A DNA stretch of 11,646 nucleotides from Candidatus Woesearchaeota archaeon (GTDB taxonomy: Archaea; Nanobdellota; Nanobdellia; Woesearchaeales; UBA525), in contig DAHXMN010000015.1 in assembly GCA_027371725.1 (NCBI GenBank), positions 1 to 11,646 of the forward strand, read 5' to 3'. Positions 1 through 6,647 of this stretch are shown in pieces (positions within the stretch are counted from its first letter, which is position 1; every line of letters starts with the position of its first letter). The position numbers and the translations under genes are program-made. The notes beneath the pieces were generated by a model. It was not told the origin of the DNA. It saw only the letters and a program-made list of their open reading frames with translations, and did no database searches.

Positions 1-2
1 AC

Positions 3-1028
3 CAAGGGAACGAAATTGTTGTCGGACAGGCGAACATCAAGGTCATCGGCTGCGGCGGCGCCGGATGCAACATGACGAACTGGCTCTACCGGAAGGGAGT
101 CAAGGGCGCGGAAGTCATCGCGTGCAACACGGACAAGCAGCACCTCGACACCATGGAGGCCGACAAGAAGTTCCTCATCGGCAAGAACATCACGCGCGGC
201 CTCGGCTGCGGCGGCTTCCCGAGCAAGGGCACGGAAGCGGCCAAGGAATCCATCCAGCAGATCAAGGAGTCTCTGACGAACACGGACATGTGCTTCGTCT
301 GCGCGGGCATGGGCGGCGGCACCGGCACGGGCAGCGCGCCGGTCGTCGCGCAGGTCGCCAAGGAACAAGGAGCGATCGTCATCGGCACGGTCACGATGCC
401 GTTCAAGATCGAGCGGGCGCGCATCGACAAGGCAGAAGAGGGTCTGCGCGCGTTGCGCAAGGTCAGCGACACGGTCATCGTCGTCGACAACAACCGCCTG
501 GTGCAGATCGCGGGCAACCTCCCCGTCGAGCAGGCCTTCGCCGTGGCCAATGAACTCGTCTCCACCATGATCAAGGGCATCGTCGAGATCATCGCGGTGC
601 CCTCGCTCGTCAATCTCGACTACGCGGACGTCAAGGCAGTCATGACCGACGGCGGCGTCGCGGCCATCGGCGTCGGCACGAGCGACACGAACAACCGCGT
701 CGAGGAAGCCGTGAAGGGCGCGCTCGCGAACCCGCTGCTCGAGATCACCTACGCGGGAGCGACCGGCGCGATTATCCACGTGACCGGCGGCCCGGACATG
801 ACCCTCGATGAGGTGGCCCGCGCAGGCGAGCTCGTCACCGAGGAGATGGATCAGGACGCGAACGTCATCTGGGGCGCGCGCGTCGAGGAGCACATGAAGG
901 GGAAGATAATGGTGATGACGATCGTCACCGGCGTCCAGTCCCCCTGGGTGCTGGGCAAGGATGCGAAGGGCCAGAGCAAGAAGCAGCGCCAGCAGCTGAG
1001 CGACGATCTCGGCATCGAGATCTTCTGA
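3..1028 (+). CDS. ftsZ: Cell-division GTPase FtsZ (5' end outside the window)
   Basis: Tubulin-like GTPase that polymerises into the cytokinetic ring at mid-cell. The reading frame is open to the window edge, and the codons before the first ATG (at 72) encode the N-terminal nucleotide-binding stretch IKVIGCGGAGCNM, so the true start lies upstream and only a few residues are missing. The tubulin signature GGGTGTG is at nt 312-332. The T7-loop motif NLDYAD, which supplies the catalytic acidic residues that hydrolyse GTP in the neighbouring subunit, is at nt 612-629. A conserved-looking DANVIWGARVEEHMKGK segment follows near the end. The protein stops shortly after the C-terminal domain (...LGIEIF) without a long linker and bacterial-type C-terminal peptide, as is common in archaea. 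Archaea often carry two FtsZ paralogues; I cannot say which type this is. It heads a run of three co-directional genes. Confidence 0.95.
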   Translation, partial: QGNEIVVGQANIKVIGCGGAGCNMTNWLYRKGVKGAEVIACNTDKQHLDTMEADKKFLIGKNITRGLGCGGFPSKGTEAAKESIQQIKESLTNTDMCFVCAGMGGGTGTGSAPVVAQVAKEQGAIVIGTVTMPFKIERARIDKAEEGLRALRKVSDTVIVVDNNRLVQIAGNLPVEQAFAVANELVSTMIKGIVEIIAVPSLVNLDYADVKAVMTDGGVAAIGVGTSDTNNRVEEAVKGALANPLLEITYAGATGAIIHVTGGPDMTLDEVARAGELVTEEMDQDANVIWGARVEEHMKGKIMVMTIVTGVQSPWVLGKDAKGQSKKQRQQLSDDLGIEIF

Positions 1029-1057
1029 GCATCACGCAGGACAGAAGAAAAGGGACA

Positions 1058-1062
1058 AGGTG
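1058..1062 (+). promoter_or_regulatory. Ribosome binding site AGGTG deciding the start of the repeat protein
   Basis: AGGTG lies six bases before the ATG at 1069. A GTG (1060) and a TTG (1063) are in frame upstream, but the GTG lies inside this ribosome binding site, so the ATG is the better start. Confidence 0.6.
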
Positions 1063-1068
1063 TTGACC

Positions 1069-1812
1069 ATGGGAAACGAAATCGTCATCCAGAAGATGGT
1101 GAGCAAGATCGCCGAGAGCAACAAGGAGATCTTCACGAAGCAGGACGAGCGCGACAGCGACACAATCAGGCGGCTCGTCCCCGTGCTGATGCAGAAGGGC
1201 GTCGAGAGCATGAATCTCTCGATGCTCTCCGGCGAGCTGAAGAGCAAGCTCCTCAACTACGTCGGCGACGAGTACTTCCGCAAGGGCCAGGTGAAGGAGG
1301 CCATCAACTCCTTCGTCTTGGCATCCAACCGGAGCAAGCTCGCGGAGATCGGTGAGCACTACGAGCTCGTCGGCCAGCTCGGCGAGGCGATCAACTGCTA
1401 CAAGCTCGCCAGCGACGAGGAGCATCTCATCTCGCTCGGCAAGAAATGCCTCGAGAACTTCCACCTCAAGGAGGCGATGCTCGCCTTCCAGCTCGTCGAG
1501 GACACTGCCTCGCTCGAGAAGGTGGGCGACGAGTGCCTCGCCAAGGGGAAGTACGAGATCGCGACCGAGATCTACAAGAACCTCGGCGCGAAGGAGAAGC
1601 TCTCCCTCGTCGGGGACGCGTGCATCAAGGACCGTGAGTTCGCCAACGCGCTCACCGCCTACAGCACGGCCGGCGCGACGGAGAAGCTGAACGCGCTGGG
1701 CGATATCTGCGTCCAGGGCGAGCACCTCAATCTCGCGCTCCAGAGCTACAGCGCAGCCGGCAACGAGATGATGGTGACATTCCTCAAGGAGAACTTCCCG
1801 GAATCGAAGTAG
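1069..1812 (+). CDS. Six-fold 29-residue helical-repeat (TPR-like) protein, FtsZ operon
   Basis: Unrecognised by name. From about residue 61 the protein consists of six tandem units starting near residues 61, 91, 120, 149, 178 and 207, with spacings of 30, 29, 29, 29 and 29. The unit consensus is roughly L..lGd.cl..g....A...Y..ag..ek, two short helices per unit. This resembles TPR or coatomer/IFT-type solenoid repeats but is shorter than the 34-residue TPR. Residues 1-60 are mostly helical and charged, with no signal peptide or membrane segment, so it should be cytosolic. Solenoids of this kind are usually protein-binding scaffolds. The gene starts 40 bp after ftsZ and is followed after 18 bp by a coiled-coil gene, which suggests co-transcription and perhaps a role with FtsZ; that role is inference. 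The start is the ATG with a Shine-Dalgarno site rather than the upstream GTG. Confidence 0.85.
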   Translation: MGNEIVIQKMVSKIAESNKEIFTKQDERDSDTIRRLVPVLMQKGVESMNLSMLSGELKSKLLNYVGDEYFRKGQVKEAINSFVLASNRSKLAEIGEHYELVGQLGEAINCYKLASDEEHLISLGKKCLENFHLKEAMLAFQLVEDTASLEKVGDECLAKGKYEIATEIYKNLGAKEKLSLVGDACIKDREFANALTAYSTAGATEKLNALGDICVQGEHLNLALQSYSAAGNEMMVTFLKENFPESK

Positions 1813-1816
1813 ACGC

Positions 1817-1826
1817 AGGAGCTGAT
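1817..1826 (+). promoter_or_regulatory. Near-complete Shine-Dalgarno AGGAGCTGAT
   Basis: AGGAGCTGAT matches the expected complement of archaeal 16S rRNA 3' end (AGGAGGTGAT) at nine of ten bases and sits four bases before the ATG at 1831. It fixes the start of the third gene and indicates strong internal initiation in the operon. Confidence 0.65.
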
Positions 1827-1830
1827 CACC

Positions 1831-2214
1831 ATGCTACAACAAGATGACCTGCTGACGCAGAAGATCGAGCTCCTCCTCGAGATGAACTCGAAGAAGCTGC
1901 TCGCAGAGATTGCCAAGCTCCACCAGGAGGTGGCGGACGTGCGTGAGGAGGTCGCCGCTTTCAAGAAGCAGCAGCGCTCCGAGCCCGCGCCGCAGCCCCC
2001 CTGGCAGCAGCAGCAGACGCCTCCCCGGCAGGAGTACGACGATTATCAGCGTTCCCGTGCGCCGGAGCCGCCGCAAGGATGGCAGCCGCGCAACGACGAG
2101 CGTCCCGAACCGCAGGAACAGCGCCCCGCCAATAAGCCCATCGACCGGAACGGCGTCGCTCCCGCGGACGTGAACATCGAGAAGATGTTCTACTTCGGGA
2201 ACAAGAAACGGTAA
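1831..2214 (+). CDS. Coiled-coil protein with disordered linker and short C-terminal motif
   Basis: 127 residues, not recognised by name. Residues 8-47 have a heptad-like pattern of Leu/Ile/Val (KIELLLEMNSKKLLAEIAKL and following) and should form a coiled coil. Residues 48-113 are rich in Pro, Gln, Arg and Glu and look disordered. The last 14 residues (DVNIEKMFYFGNKKR region) form a compact hydrophobic/aromatic-basic tail that looks like a short linear binding motif; I recall similar FYFGNK-type tails in uncharacterised DPANN proteins, which is unverified. There is no signal peptide or membrane span. The architecture (coiled coil, flexible linker, terminal peptide) and the position directly behind ftsZ and the solenoid gene make an adaptor or FtsZ-associated factor plausible, but this is inference. 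It is the last gene of the operon; an oligo-T terminator follows at once. Confidence 0.85.
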   Translation: MLQQDDLLTQKIELLLEMNSKKLLAEIAKLHQEVADVREEVAAFKKQQRSEPAPQPPWQQQQTPPRQEYDDYQRSRAPEPPQGWQPRNDERPEPQEQRPANKPIDRNGVAPADVNIEKMFYFGNKKR

Positions 2215-2215
2215 A

Positions 2216-2238
2216 CAGTTTTCCCTTTCTTATTTTCC
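2216..2238 (+). terminator. Oligo-T terminator of the ftsZ operon
   Basis: Directly after the stop codon the + strand reads AGTTTTCCCTTTCTTATTTT, runs of T without a stem, typical of archaeal intrinsic termination. It overlaps the end of the converging gene; the two stop codons are only 15 bp apart. Confidence 0.6.
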
Positions 2239-2784
2239 CAGGTACTCATCAAGTATGTTCTTCCGCCGATTCCAGCGCGCCTCAAGACCCTGATGAAACC
2301 CTTGAGCGTCCGCGGCAGGCCACACATGGCCGGTCCGGTTCCTGTCTGCGCCCGAGAGGAGCGCATAATCAATCAGAGCTTCATCCACGATCGTGCCGAG
2401 ACCTTTTCGTTTGAAAGGAGATGAAGTATCAAGAGGATTCGGAGAGTAAGGGTTCAATACGCGAAAATCGTCCCTGAAGAGATCATTCCGCACCAAATAA
2501 CCGTTTGCTCTGGCGAGTGTGACTAGGTGGCCGAGAAGAGGGTCAGGTTCGCCGCTGATTGCAGTCGAAGCAACCGCGATCCTGTCATCGACAGGGTTCG
2601 CCTTGAGGAATACTCGAACCGGGAGCAGGGGTCGCAGGACAGGGTCGGTGGAGATGAACATCTGATAAAGGACTCCCATCTGCGACGGTTGTTTCGCTGT
2701 CTCGAGAATGGTGTCTGGCGAGAGCTTCCCCTCTCGGAGCGCCCACCAGCATTGCACGAGTTTGTGGTCTTTTAAGGGGTCCAT
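2230..2784 (-). CDS. Hypothetical protein, possible degenerate GNAT acetyltransferase fold
   Basis: 184 residues, not firmly recognised. The segment KRKGLGTIVDEALIDYALLS (from about residue 125) resembles GNAT motif A, where a glycine-rich loop binds the acetyl-CoA pyrophosphate at the head of a helix. The later stretch with AQGFHQGLEARW (about 160-171) resembles the usual A..FY..LGF near the GNAT C-terminus. The usual R/Q-x-x-G-x-G/A is only partly kept (KRKGLGT), so an acetyltransferase is a guess. The gene is visibly less GC-rich than its neighbours, with more A/T at third positions, which suggests recent acquisition or a different selective regime. It is transcribed alone from a TATA box about 28 bp before the ATG, so its mRNA is probably leaderless. 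It converges on the ftsZ operon. Confidence 0.7.
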   Translation of the reverse strand: MDPLKDHKLVQCWWALREGKLSPDTILETAKQPSQMGVLYQMFISTDPVLRPLLPVRVFLKANPVDDRIAVASTAISGEPDPLLGHLVTLARANGYLVRNDLFRDDFRVLNPYSPNPLDTSSPFKRKGLGTIVDEALIDYALLSGADRNRTGHVWPAADAQGFHQGLEARWNRRKNILDEYLGK

Positions 2785-2806
2785 CCCTGGCTGTCAGCAA
2801 CAAGTA

Positions 2807-2820
2807 CTTATAAATATTTT
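2807..2820 (-). promoter_or_regulatory. TATA-box promoter for the GNAT-like gene (leaderless)
   Basis: On the - strand this reads AAAATATTTATAAG, a good archaeal box A, preceded by A-rich bases suited to a BRE. Its centre lies about 28 nt from the ATG at 2784, putting the transcription start at or within a few bases of the start codon. No Shine-Dalgarno site is seen. Confidence 0.7.
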
Positions 2821-2836
2821 GCTACTAAACAGTAGC
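2821..2836. promoter_or_regulatory. Inverted repeat GCTACT-AAAC-AGTAGC at the promoter, possible operator
   Basis: Perfect 6-bp arms with a 4-bp spacer, immediately upstream (- strand sense) of the BRE/TATA of the GNAT-like gene and downstream of the oligo-T terminator of the Cys-rich gene. The position suits a dimeric activator or repressor site. A short stem-loop in the 3' end of the Cys-rich gene transcript is the alternative. Confidence 0.4.
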
Positions 2837-2856
2837 GAGACAATTATTCCAGAGAA

Positions 2857-2868
2857 AGTTAAAAAAAT
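2857..2868 (-). terminator. Oligo-T terminator after the Cys-rich gene
   Basis: The - strand has a run of seven T starting at the base after the stop codon region (A7 at 2861-2867 on +), followed by a further T/C-rich stretch. This is an archaeal-style U-tract terminator separating this gene from the next promoter. Confidence 0.55.
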
Positions 2869-3105
2869 TCATTGTTTCTTCTCAGAAAGGCCCTCCTGCT
2901 CGTCAGGGACATCGCCCCCCTCCTCAGCGAGCTCGTCAATCACCTTCTCGAGCTCGTCCTGCGTGATGACGCCCTTACGGACGAGCAGCTCGGCGAGCGC
3001 CGTGACCGTGAGGTAGTTGCTCTCCGCGAGCTCCTCGATGGTGAACCCGTCCTCGTTCCCAGTCTCTCCGCAGCAATGGCCGCCGCAGCATCCGTCGTCT
3101 CCCAT
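2869..3105 (-). CDS. Small acidic CC-GGH-CC protein (possible metal-binding)
   Basis: 78 residues, not recognised by name. The N-terminus is MGDDGCCGGHCCGETG, with four Cys and one His in seven residues, which suggests a metal or Fe-S site or redox centre. After it come two predicted helices (about 22-52: FTIEELAESNYLTVTALAEL, then a turn with KGVITQDELEKVIDEL) resembling a small helical module, then an acidic tail ending KKQ. The start is set by GGGAGGAGAT five bases upstream of the ATG at 3105; a longer reading from an ATG at 3165 would lack such a site and adds residues of low quality. It lies downstream of the family II element copy A. Function unknown; metal handling or a small regulator are guesses. 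Confidence 0.75.
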   Translation of the reverse strand: MGDDGCCGGHCCGETGNEDGFTIEELAESNYLTVTALAELLVRKGVITQDELEKVIDELAEEGGDVPDEQEGLSEKKQ

Positions 3106-3109
3106 GGTA

Positions 3110-3119
3110 TCTCCTCCCG
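3110..3119 (-). promoter_or_regulatory. Shine-Dalgarno GGGAGGAGAT of the Cys-rich gene
   Basis: Strong match to GGAGGTGAT on the - strand, spaced for the ATG at 3105. It rejects the in-frame ATG 60 bases upstream. No clear TATA box was found within the following 50 bases, so the transcript may begin further upstream. Confidence 0.65.
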
Positions 3120-3161
3120 TTGTCAAGGCTGTCTGTGGAAAGGTTTGTTGGAACGGTTCGC

Positions 3162-3326
3162 GCATCGCTGCGGCCTAGTTGTCCTCGTTCAGCCCAGGGG
3201 CGATCGTCGGACGCTCACGGTTATGGCCTCAGTCACGCCGCTTCGCGCCGTTCCTGATCCTCGGCTTCGTCGAGTCTCAAAAATCGGCCATGTTCGCGCC
3301 CGCCAATCGTGCCAAGGCGGCGATGC
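3162..3326. repeat. Structured repeat family II, copy A (165 bp)
   Basis: Outer arms GCATCGCTGC (3162-3171) and GCGGCGATGC (3317-3326) pair over ten positions with one G-T. The inner arms ATGGCC (3223-3228) and GGCCAT (3286-3291) also pair. Bases 3172-3230 match 9066-9123 of copy B2 at about 48 of 58 aligned positions, and 3285-3329 match 9132-9178 at about 38 of 44. The central hairpin is about 50 nt longer than in B2. It occupies the gap between EF-2 and the Cys-rich gene. Strand of action unknown. No credible coding sequence: the frames here are short and not conserved between copies. Confidence 0.7.
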
Positions 3327-3336
3327 CGATGGACGT

Positions 3337-3391
3337 AAAAAGGAAAAGGATTCAAAAAAAGAAATCGTGAAGAGGAAAAGTGGATGAAAAA
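3337..3391 (-). terminator. Pyrimidine-rich terminator region after EF-2
   Basis: Downstream of the EF-2 stop the - strand carries successive T runs: T5 (3391-3387), TTTTCC, TTTCTTTTTTT (about 3364-3354), TTTTCC, and T5 (3341-3337). Multiple U-tracts are typical of strong archaeal termination and mark the end of the L7Ae operon. Confidence 0.65.
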
Positions 3392-3415
3392 GTGGGTAAG
3401 AAGGGTTTACGATGC

Positions 3416-5578
3416 TCACTCCTGCTTGAGGCCCTTGCGCTCTCGGATCTGCCTGATGATCTTCGGCTGGAGCTCGTGAGGGAGCATCTCGAAGTTCTGG
3501 TCAACGACGAAGCTCGAGCCGCGGCCGCCCGTGGCCGAGCGGAGGTCGCCGCTCATGCCGAACATCTCCGCCACCGGCATCCGGCCGATCACCGTCACGG
3601 ACGCGCCTTCCTGCTGCATGTCGAGGAGCTGGCCGCGCTTGTTGCTGATCAGCTTGGAGATCTCGCCCATGTACTCCATCGGCGCCTCGAAACGGAGCGT
3701 CTGGACCGGCTCGTAGAGCACGGGACCGGCGACACTGAACGCGGCGCGGATGCCCTCGCGCACGGCGGGATACATCTGCGCGGGGCCGCGGTGGATCGCA
3801 TCCTCGTGGAGCTTCGCGTCAGTCAGCCGGACGACGACGCCCGTCACGGGCTCGTTCGCGATAGGGCCGGTCTGCATGACGTTCTCGAACATGTCGTTCA
3901 CCAGCTCGATGATCTCGCCGATCTGGACGATGCCGCGCGTATCGTCGATGAAGAGGTTGTTGTTGAAGATGTTCTTCACGTTGCGCGTGTCCTTCGTGTC
4001 CATGCCCGCTTCCGAGAGCGCGGCCCAGAGATTCTCGTCCTTCTTCTTGACGCGCATCAGCGGGATCTTCTTGTCCTTCATCGCGAGCTTCATCTCCGCG
4101 GACATCGGCTCGACGGTGAAATAGAGCCGGTTGTGCTTGTTCGGCGACTTCCCTTCCTGGGGCTCCGGCGACTTGCGCGTCACGGTCTCGCGATACACGA
4201 CCACCGGCGGAGTCGTCGTGACTTCGACGCCCTTCTCCTTGATGATCCTGTTCTCGATGATCTCGAGGTGGAGCTCGCCCATGCCGCTGATGAGGTGCTC
4301 GCCGGTCTCGTTGTTGATCTCGACCTTGATGGACGGGTCTTCCTTGCCGACCTGGATGAGGACGTCGATCAGCTTCGGCAGGTCGCTCGGCTTCTTCGCC
4401 TCGATCGCCTTGGTGATGACCGGGTCGAAGAGGTGGCTGATCTGCTCGAACGGCTCCTGCTCGCCGATCGTGACCGTCTCCCCAGGATAGGCGTCCTTGA
4501 GGCCGCCGAGGCCGATGATGTTCCCTGCAGGGACCTCGTCCACGATCTCCTTCTTCGCGCCGTTGTAGATGTAGACCTGCTGCGTCCGCACGTTCTTCTT
4601 GGCGCGGTTCAGGTAGGCTTCCAGGCCCTTCTTCATCGTGCCGCCGAAGAGTCGGCCGGCGGCGATCTCGCCCGCCTGCGGGTCGACGACCACCTTCGTG
4701 ACGACGAAGGCGAGCTCGCCCTTCGGGTCGCAGTTGATGAGGGTCTGACCCAGCGGGCTGTCGAGGTCGCCGTGCCAGATCTTCGGGATCCGGTACTTCG
4801 CGGATTCGTGCGGGTTCGGGTGGTGCCTGATCACCGCGTTCAGCACGACCTCATGGAGGGGCGCCTTCTTCTTGAGGTCCTTCCACGTCTCGGTCTCATA
4901 CGCGTCGATGATATCCTTGAAGCTGATGCCCTTCTTCTGCATGTACGGCACGCTGAGCGCCCAGTTGTGGAACGCGCTGCCGAAGCAGACGCTGCCGTCC
5001 GCGACGTTCACGACGAACTTGTCAGCGTACTGCTCCTCGGCGATGCCGCGGATCTTCTCGTTCACTTCCGTGATGATGCCGATGAACCGCTGCTGCATCG
5101 CCTCGGGCGTCAGCTTCAGTTCTTTGATGAGGCGGTCGACCTTGTTGATGAAGAGGATCGGCTTCACGCGCTCTTTCAGCGCCTGGCGCAGCACCGTCTC
5201 GGTCTGCGGCATCATCCCTTCGACCGCGCAGCAGAGCACGACCGCGCCGTCCACGGCGCGCATCGCCCTCGTCACGTCGCCGCCGAAATCCACGTGGCCC
5301 GGCGTGTCGATCAGGTTGATGAGAAAGTCCTCGCCCTCGACGACGTGGACCATCGACACCGCGGCAGAGTCGATCGTGATGCCGCGCGCCGCCTCGTCCT
5401 CGTGGAAGTCGAGGACGCACGCCTTGCCGGCGAGGTCCTCGCTCATCATCCCGGCGCCGGCCAGGAGGTTGTCGCTGAACGTCGTCTTGCCGTGGTCGAT
5501 GTGCGCGCAGATTGCGATGTTCCTGATGTGGTCGGGCGTCTTCATGACGTTCTTGACACGGTCAACCATCTTCGCCAT
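3416..5578 (-). CDS. fusA: Translation elongation factor 2 (aEF-2)
   Basis: Ribosomal translocase GTPase, 720 residues, close to the usual archaeal length of about 730. The GTPase motifs are in place: P-loop AHIDHGKT (25-32), switch I RGITI (65-69), DTPGH (91-95) and NKVD (145-148). The C-terminal half carries the domain IV loop LHEDAIHRGPAQ, with His596 in the position modified to diphthamide in archaea and eukaryotes, and then the RGQLLDM and FGMSGDLRSATGG segments of domain V. It therefore appears complete and functional. Shine-Dalgarno AAGGTGATA (5581-5589) lies just before the ATG. It follows ndk after 27 bp and is the last gene of the L7Ae-S28e-L24e-Ndk transcript, ending at a strong U-tract terminator. 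In many archaea the gene behind ndk is IF2/aIF5B; here it is EF-2. Confidence 0.97.
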   Translation of the reverse strand: MAKMVDRVKNVMKTPDHIRNIAICAHIDHGKTTFSDNLLAGAGMMSEDLAGKACVLDFHEDEAARGITIDSAAVSMVHVVEGEDFLINLIDTPGHVDFGGDVTRAMRAVDGAVVLCCAVEGMMPQTETVLRQALKERVKPILFINKVDRLIKELKLTPEAMQQRFIGIITEVNEKIRGIAEEQYADKFVVNVADGSVCFGSAFHNWALSVPYMQKKGISFKDIIDAYETETWKDLKKKAPLHEVVLNAVIRHHPNPHESAKYRIPKIWHGDLDSPLGQTLINCDPKGELAFVVTKVVVDPQAGEIAAGRLFGGTMKKGLEAYLNRAKKNVRTQQVYIYNGAKKEIVDEVPAGNIIGLGGLKDAYPGETVTIGEQEPFEQISHLFDPVITKAIEAKKPSDLPKLIDVLIQVGKEDPSIKVEINNETGEHLISGMGELHLEIIENRIIKEKGVEVTTTPPVVVYRETVTRKSPEPQEGKSPNKHNRLYFTVEPMSAEMKLAMKDKKIPLMRVKKKDENLWAALSEAGMDTKDTRNVKNIFNNNLFIDDTRGIVQIGEIIELVNDMFENVMQTGPIANEPVTGVVVRLTDAKLHEDAIHRGPAQMYPAVREGIRAAFSVAGPVLYEPVQTLRFEAPMEYMGEISKLISNKRGQLLDMQQEGASVTVIGRMPVAEMFGMSGDLRSATGGRGSSFVVDQNFEMLPHELQPKIIRQIRERKGLKQE

Positions 5579-5605
5579 ACTATCACCTTGAATGCAGCCG
5601 CATCC

Positions 5606-6088
5606 TCATTCGAGGACGTGGACGTCGTGCACCGTCTTGTACGAGTGCATCTCCTTGTCGTTGAACCAGAGCGCGAGCTCCTTCTTCGCGTCCGCCTCGT
5701 TCGCGCTCGCGTGGATCAGGTTCTTGATGCTGATCCCCTTCGCGTCGGCATAGCCGTAGCTCACATGGGCGAAGTCGCCGCGGATCGTGCCCGGCGGAGC
5801 GGCCTTCGGCTCGGTGGGGCCGACGAGCTTCCGCACCGTCTCGATCGCGTCGACGCCCTCAATCACCATCGCGAGCACCGGTCCGAGGGTGATGAGCGCC
5901 TCGAGGCCGGGGTAGAACTTCTTCCCGACGTGCTCAGCATAGTGCTGCTTGGCGAACGCCTTGTCCGCCCAGACCAGCTTCATCCCGACCATCTTGAGGC
6001 CGACCTTCTCGAACCGGCTGATGATCTCGCCCATGTGGCCGCGCTGGACCGCGTCCGGCTTGAGGAGCACGAGTGTCCGCTGTATCAT
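5606..6088 (-). CDS. ndk: Nucleoside-diphosphate kinase
   Basis: Transfers the gamma-phosphate from ATP to NDPs through a phosphohistidine, balancing NTP pools, including GTP for translation factors. 160 residues, slightly longer than the usual 135-150. The N-terminal strand with Lys10 (TLVLLKPDAVQRG) and the active-site segment KNLIHASANEADAKKE are clear, with His126 the phosphorylated residue; the usual HGSD is HASA here, a mild variant. The PPGTIRGDFA stretch (98-107) supplies the nucleotide-binding Arg. The ATG is one base after the L24e stop, and its Shine-Dalgarno GGAGGAG lies inside the last L24e codons, so translation is probably coupled. Its place between L24e and a translation GTPase is the usual archaeal context. 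Confidence 0.96.
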   Translation of the reverse strand: MIQRTLVLLKPDAVQRGHMGEIISRFEKVGLKMVGMKLVWADKAFAKQHYAEHVGKKFYPGLEALITLGPVLAMVIEGVDAIETVRKLVGPTEPKAAPPGTIRGDFAHVSYGYADAKGISIKNLIHASANEADAKKELALWFNDKEMHSYKTVHDVHVLE

Positions 6089-6089
6089 T

Positions 6090-6374
6090 TCACTCCTCCT
6101 CGTCCGCGACCTTCGCGGCCTTCGGCTTCTTCTCGGCCTTGTCCCGTTTCGGCTCCTTCAGGGGCTTCTCGCCTTTCGCCGCGGCGGTGATGGCGGCCGC
6201 CTTCGCGGCGTGCGCCTCGGCGGTCCAGGTCTTGTTGCGCGGCTTGCGTCCCAGGTGGAGGAGGTTCTTCTCGCACTTGGAGCTGCAGAACCAGAGGACC
6301 TTCGCGTCCTTCTTGACGTACATCGTCCCGGTCCCCTTCGGGATCTCCATCCCGCAAAAGGTGCATTGTGCCAT
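6090..6374 (-). CDS. rpl24e: Ribosomal protein L24e with C-terminal extension
   Basis: Zinc-binding protein of the large ribosomal subunit. The four zinc ligands are Cys4, Cys7, Cys30 and Cys34 in CTFCG and FCSSKCEKN, with the family signature GTGTMYVKKDAKVL between them and RKPRNKTWT after. Archaeal L24e is usually about 60-70 residues; this one has 94 because of a basic/Ala-rich tail (AAKAAAITAAAKGEKPLKEP and on) that ends in acidic residues, probably disordered. The start is the ATG at 6374: Shine-Dalgarno GAGGGGA (6381-6387) is six bases upstream, whereas the ATG at 6380 directly abuts it. The Shine-Dalgarno overlaps the S28e stop codon, indicating coupled translation. Confidence 0.93.
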   Translation of the reverse strand: MAQCTFCGMEIPKGTGTMYVKKDAKVLWFCSSKCEKNLLHLGRKPRNKTWTAEAHAAKAAAITAAAKGEKPLKEPKRDKAEKKPKAAKVADEEE

Positions 6375-6385
6375 GGTCATTCCCC

Positions 6386-6637
6386 TCAGTTGTTGCCGCG
6401 GCCGGACTTGTTGAGCGGCCGGGCCTCGATCTCCGTCTCGCGCAGCATCAGGATGTCGCCCAGCTGGACCGGGCCGCGGACGTTGCGCCGGATGATCTTG
6501 TTCTTGTCCCTGCCGTCCAGGACCTTGACACGGACCTGGATGGCCTCGCCACGGGTGCCGGTCCGACCGACGATCTCCTCGACGCTCGCGGGGACCGCAT
6601 CGGTGAACTGGACACCGCCCTTGATCTCGTCAGCCAT
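6386..6637 (-). CDS. rps28e: Ribosomal protein S28e
   Basis: Small-subunit protein with an OB fold near the mRNA exit/decoding side. 83 residues, slightly longer than the usual archaeal length of about 70. Family segments visible: PASVEEIVGRTGTRGEAIQV, then DKNKIIRRNVRGPVQLGDI and LMLRETEIEAR, the last close to the canonical REsE-EAR ending. The tail PLNKSGRGNN is unusual in being uncharged and Asn-rich rather than Arg/Lys-rich. Shine-Dalgarno AGGTGAG (6643-6649) overlaps the L7Ae stop codon. Second gene of the L7Ae operon. Confidence 0.94.
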   Translation of the reverse strand: MADEIKGGVQFTDAVPASVEEIVGRTGTRGEAIQVRVKVLDGRDKNKIIRRNVRGPVQLGDILMLRETEIEARPLNKSGRGNN

Positions 6638-6647
6638 CGGGACTCAC

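Noticed and set aside
3131..3140. GTCTGTGGAA near copy A, one mismatch from the U1/U2 end sequence GTCTGTAGAA
   Set aside because: A ten-base near match with no paired arm and no other family I boxes nearby; likely chance.
3179..3370. 63-codon + strand frame over copy A
   Set aside because: The corresponding frame in copy B2 does not keep the protein sequence; changes fall in stem-preserving pairs instead of third codon positions.
3380..6190. Very long + strand reading frame (936 codons) opposite EF-2 and Ndk
   Set aside because: It is an antisense shadow produced by GC-rich third positions; its translation is low-complexity Asp/Leu/Arg/His sequence, while the - strand proteins are clear family members.
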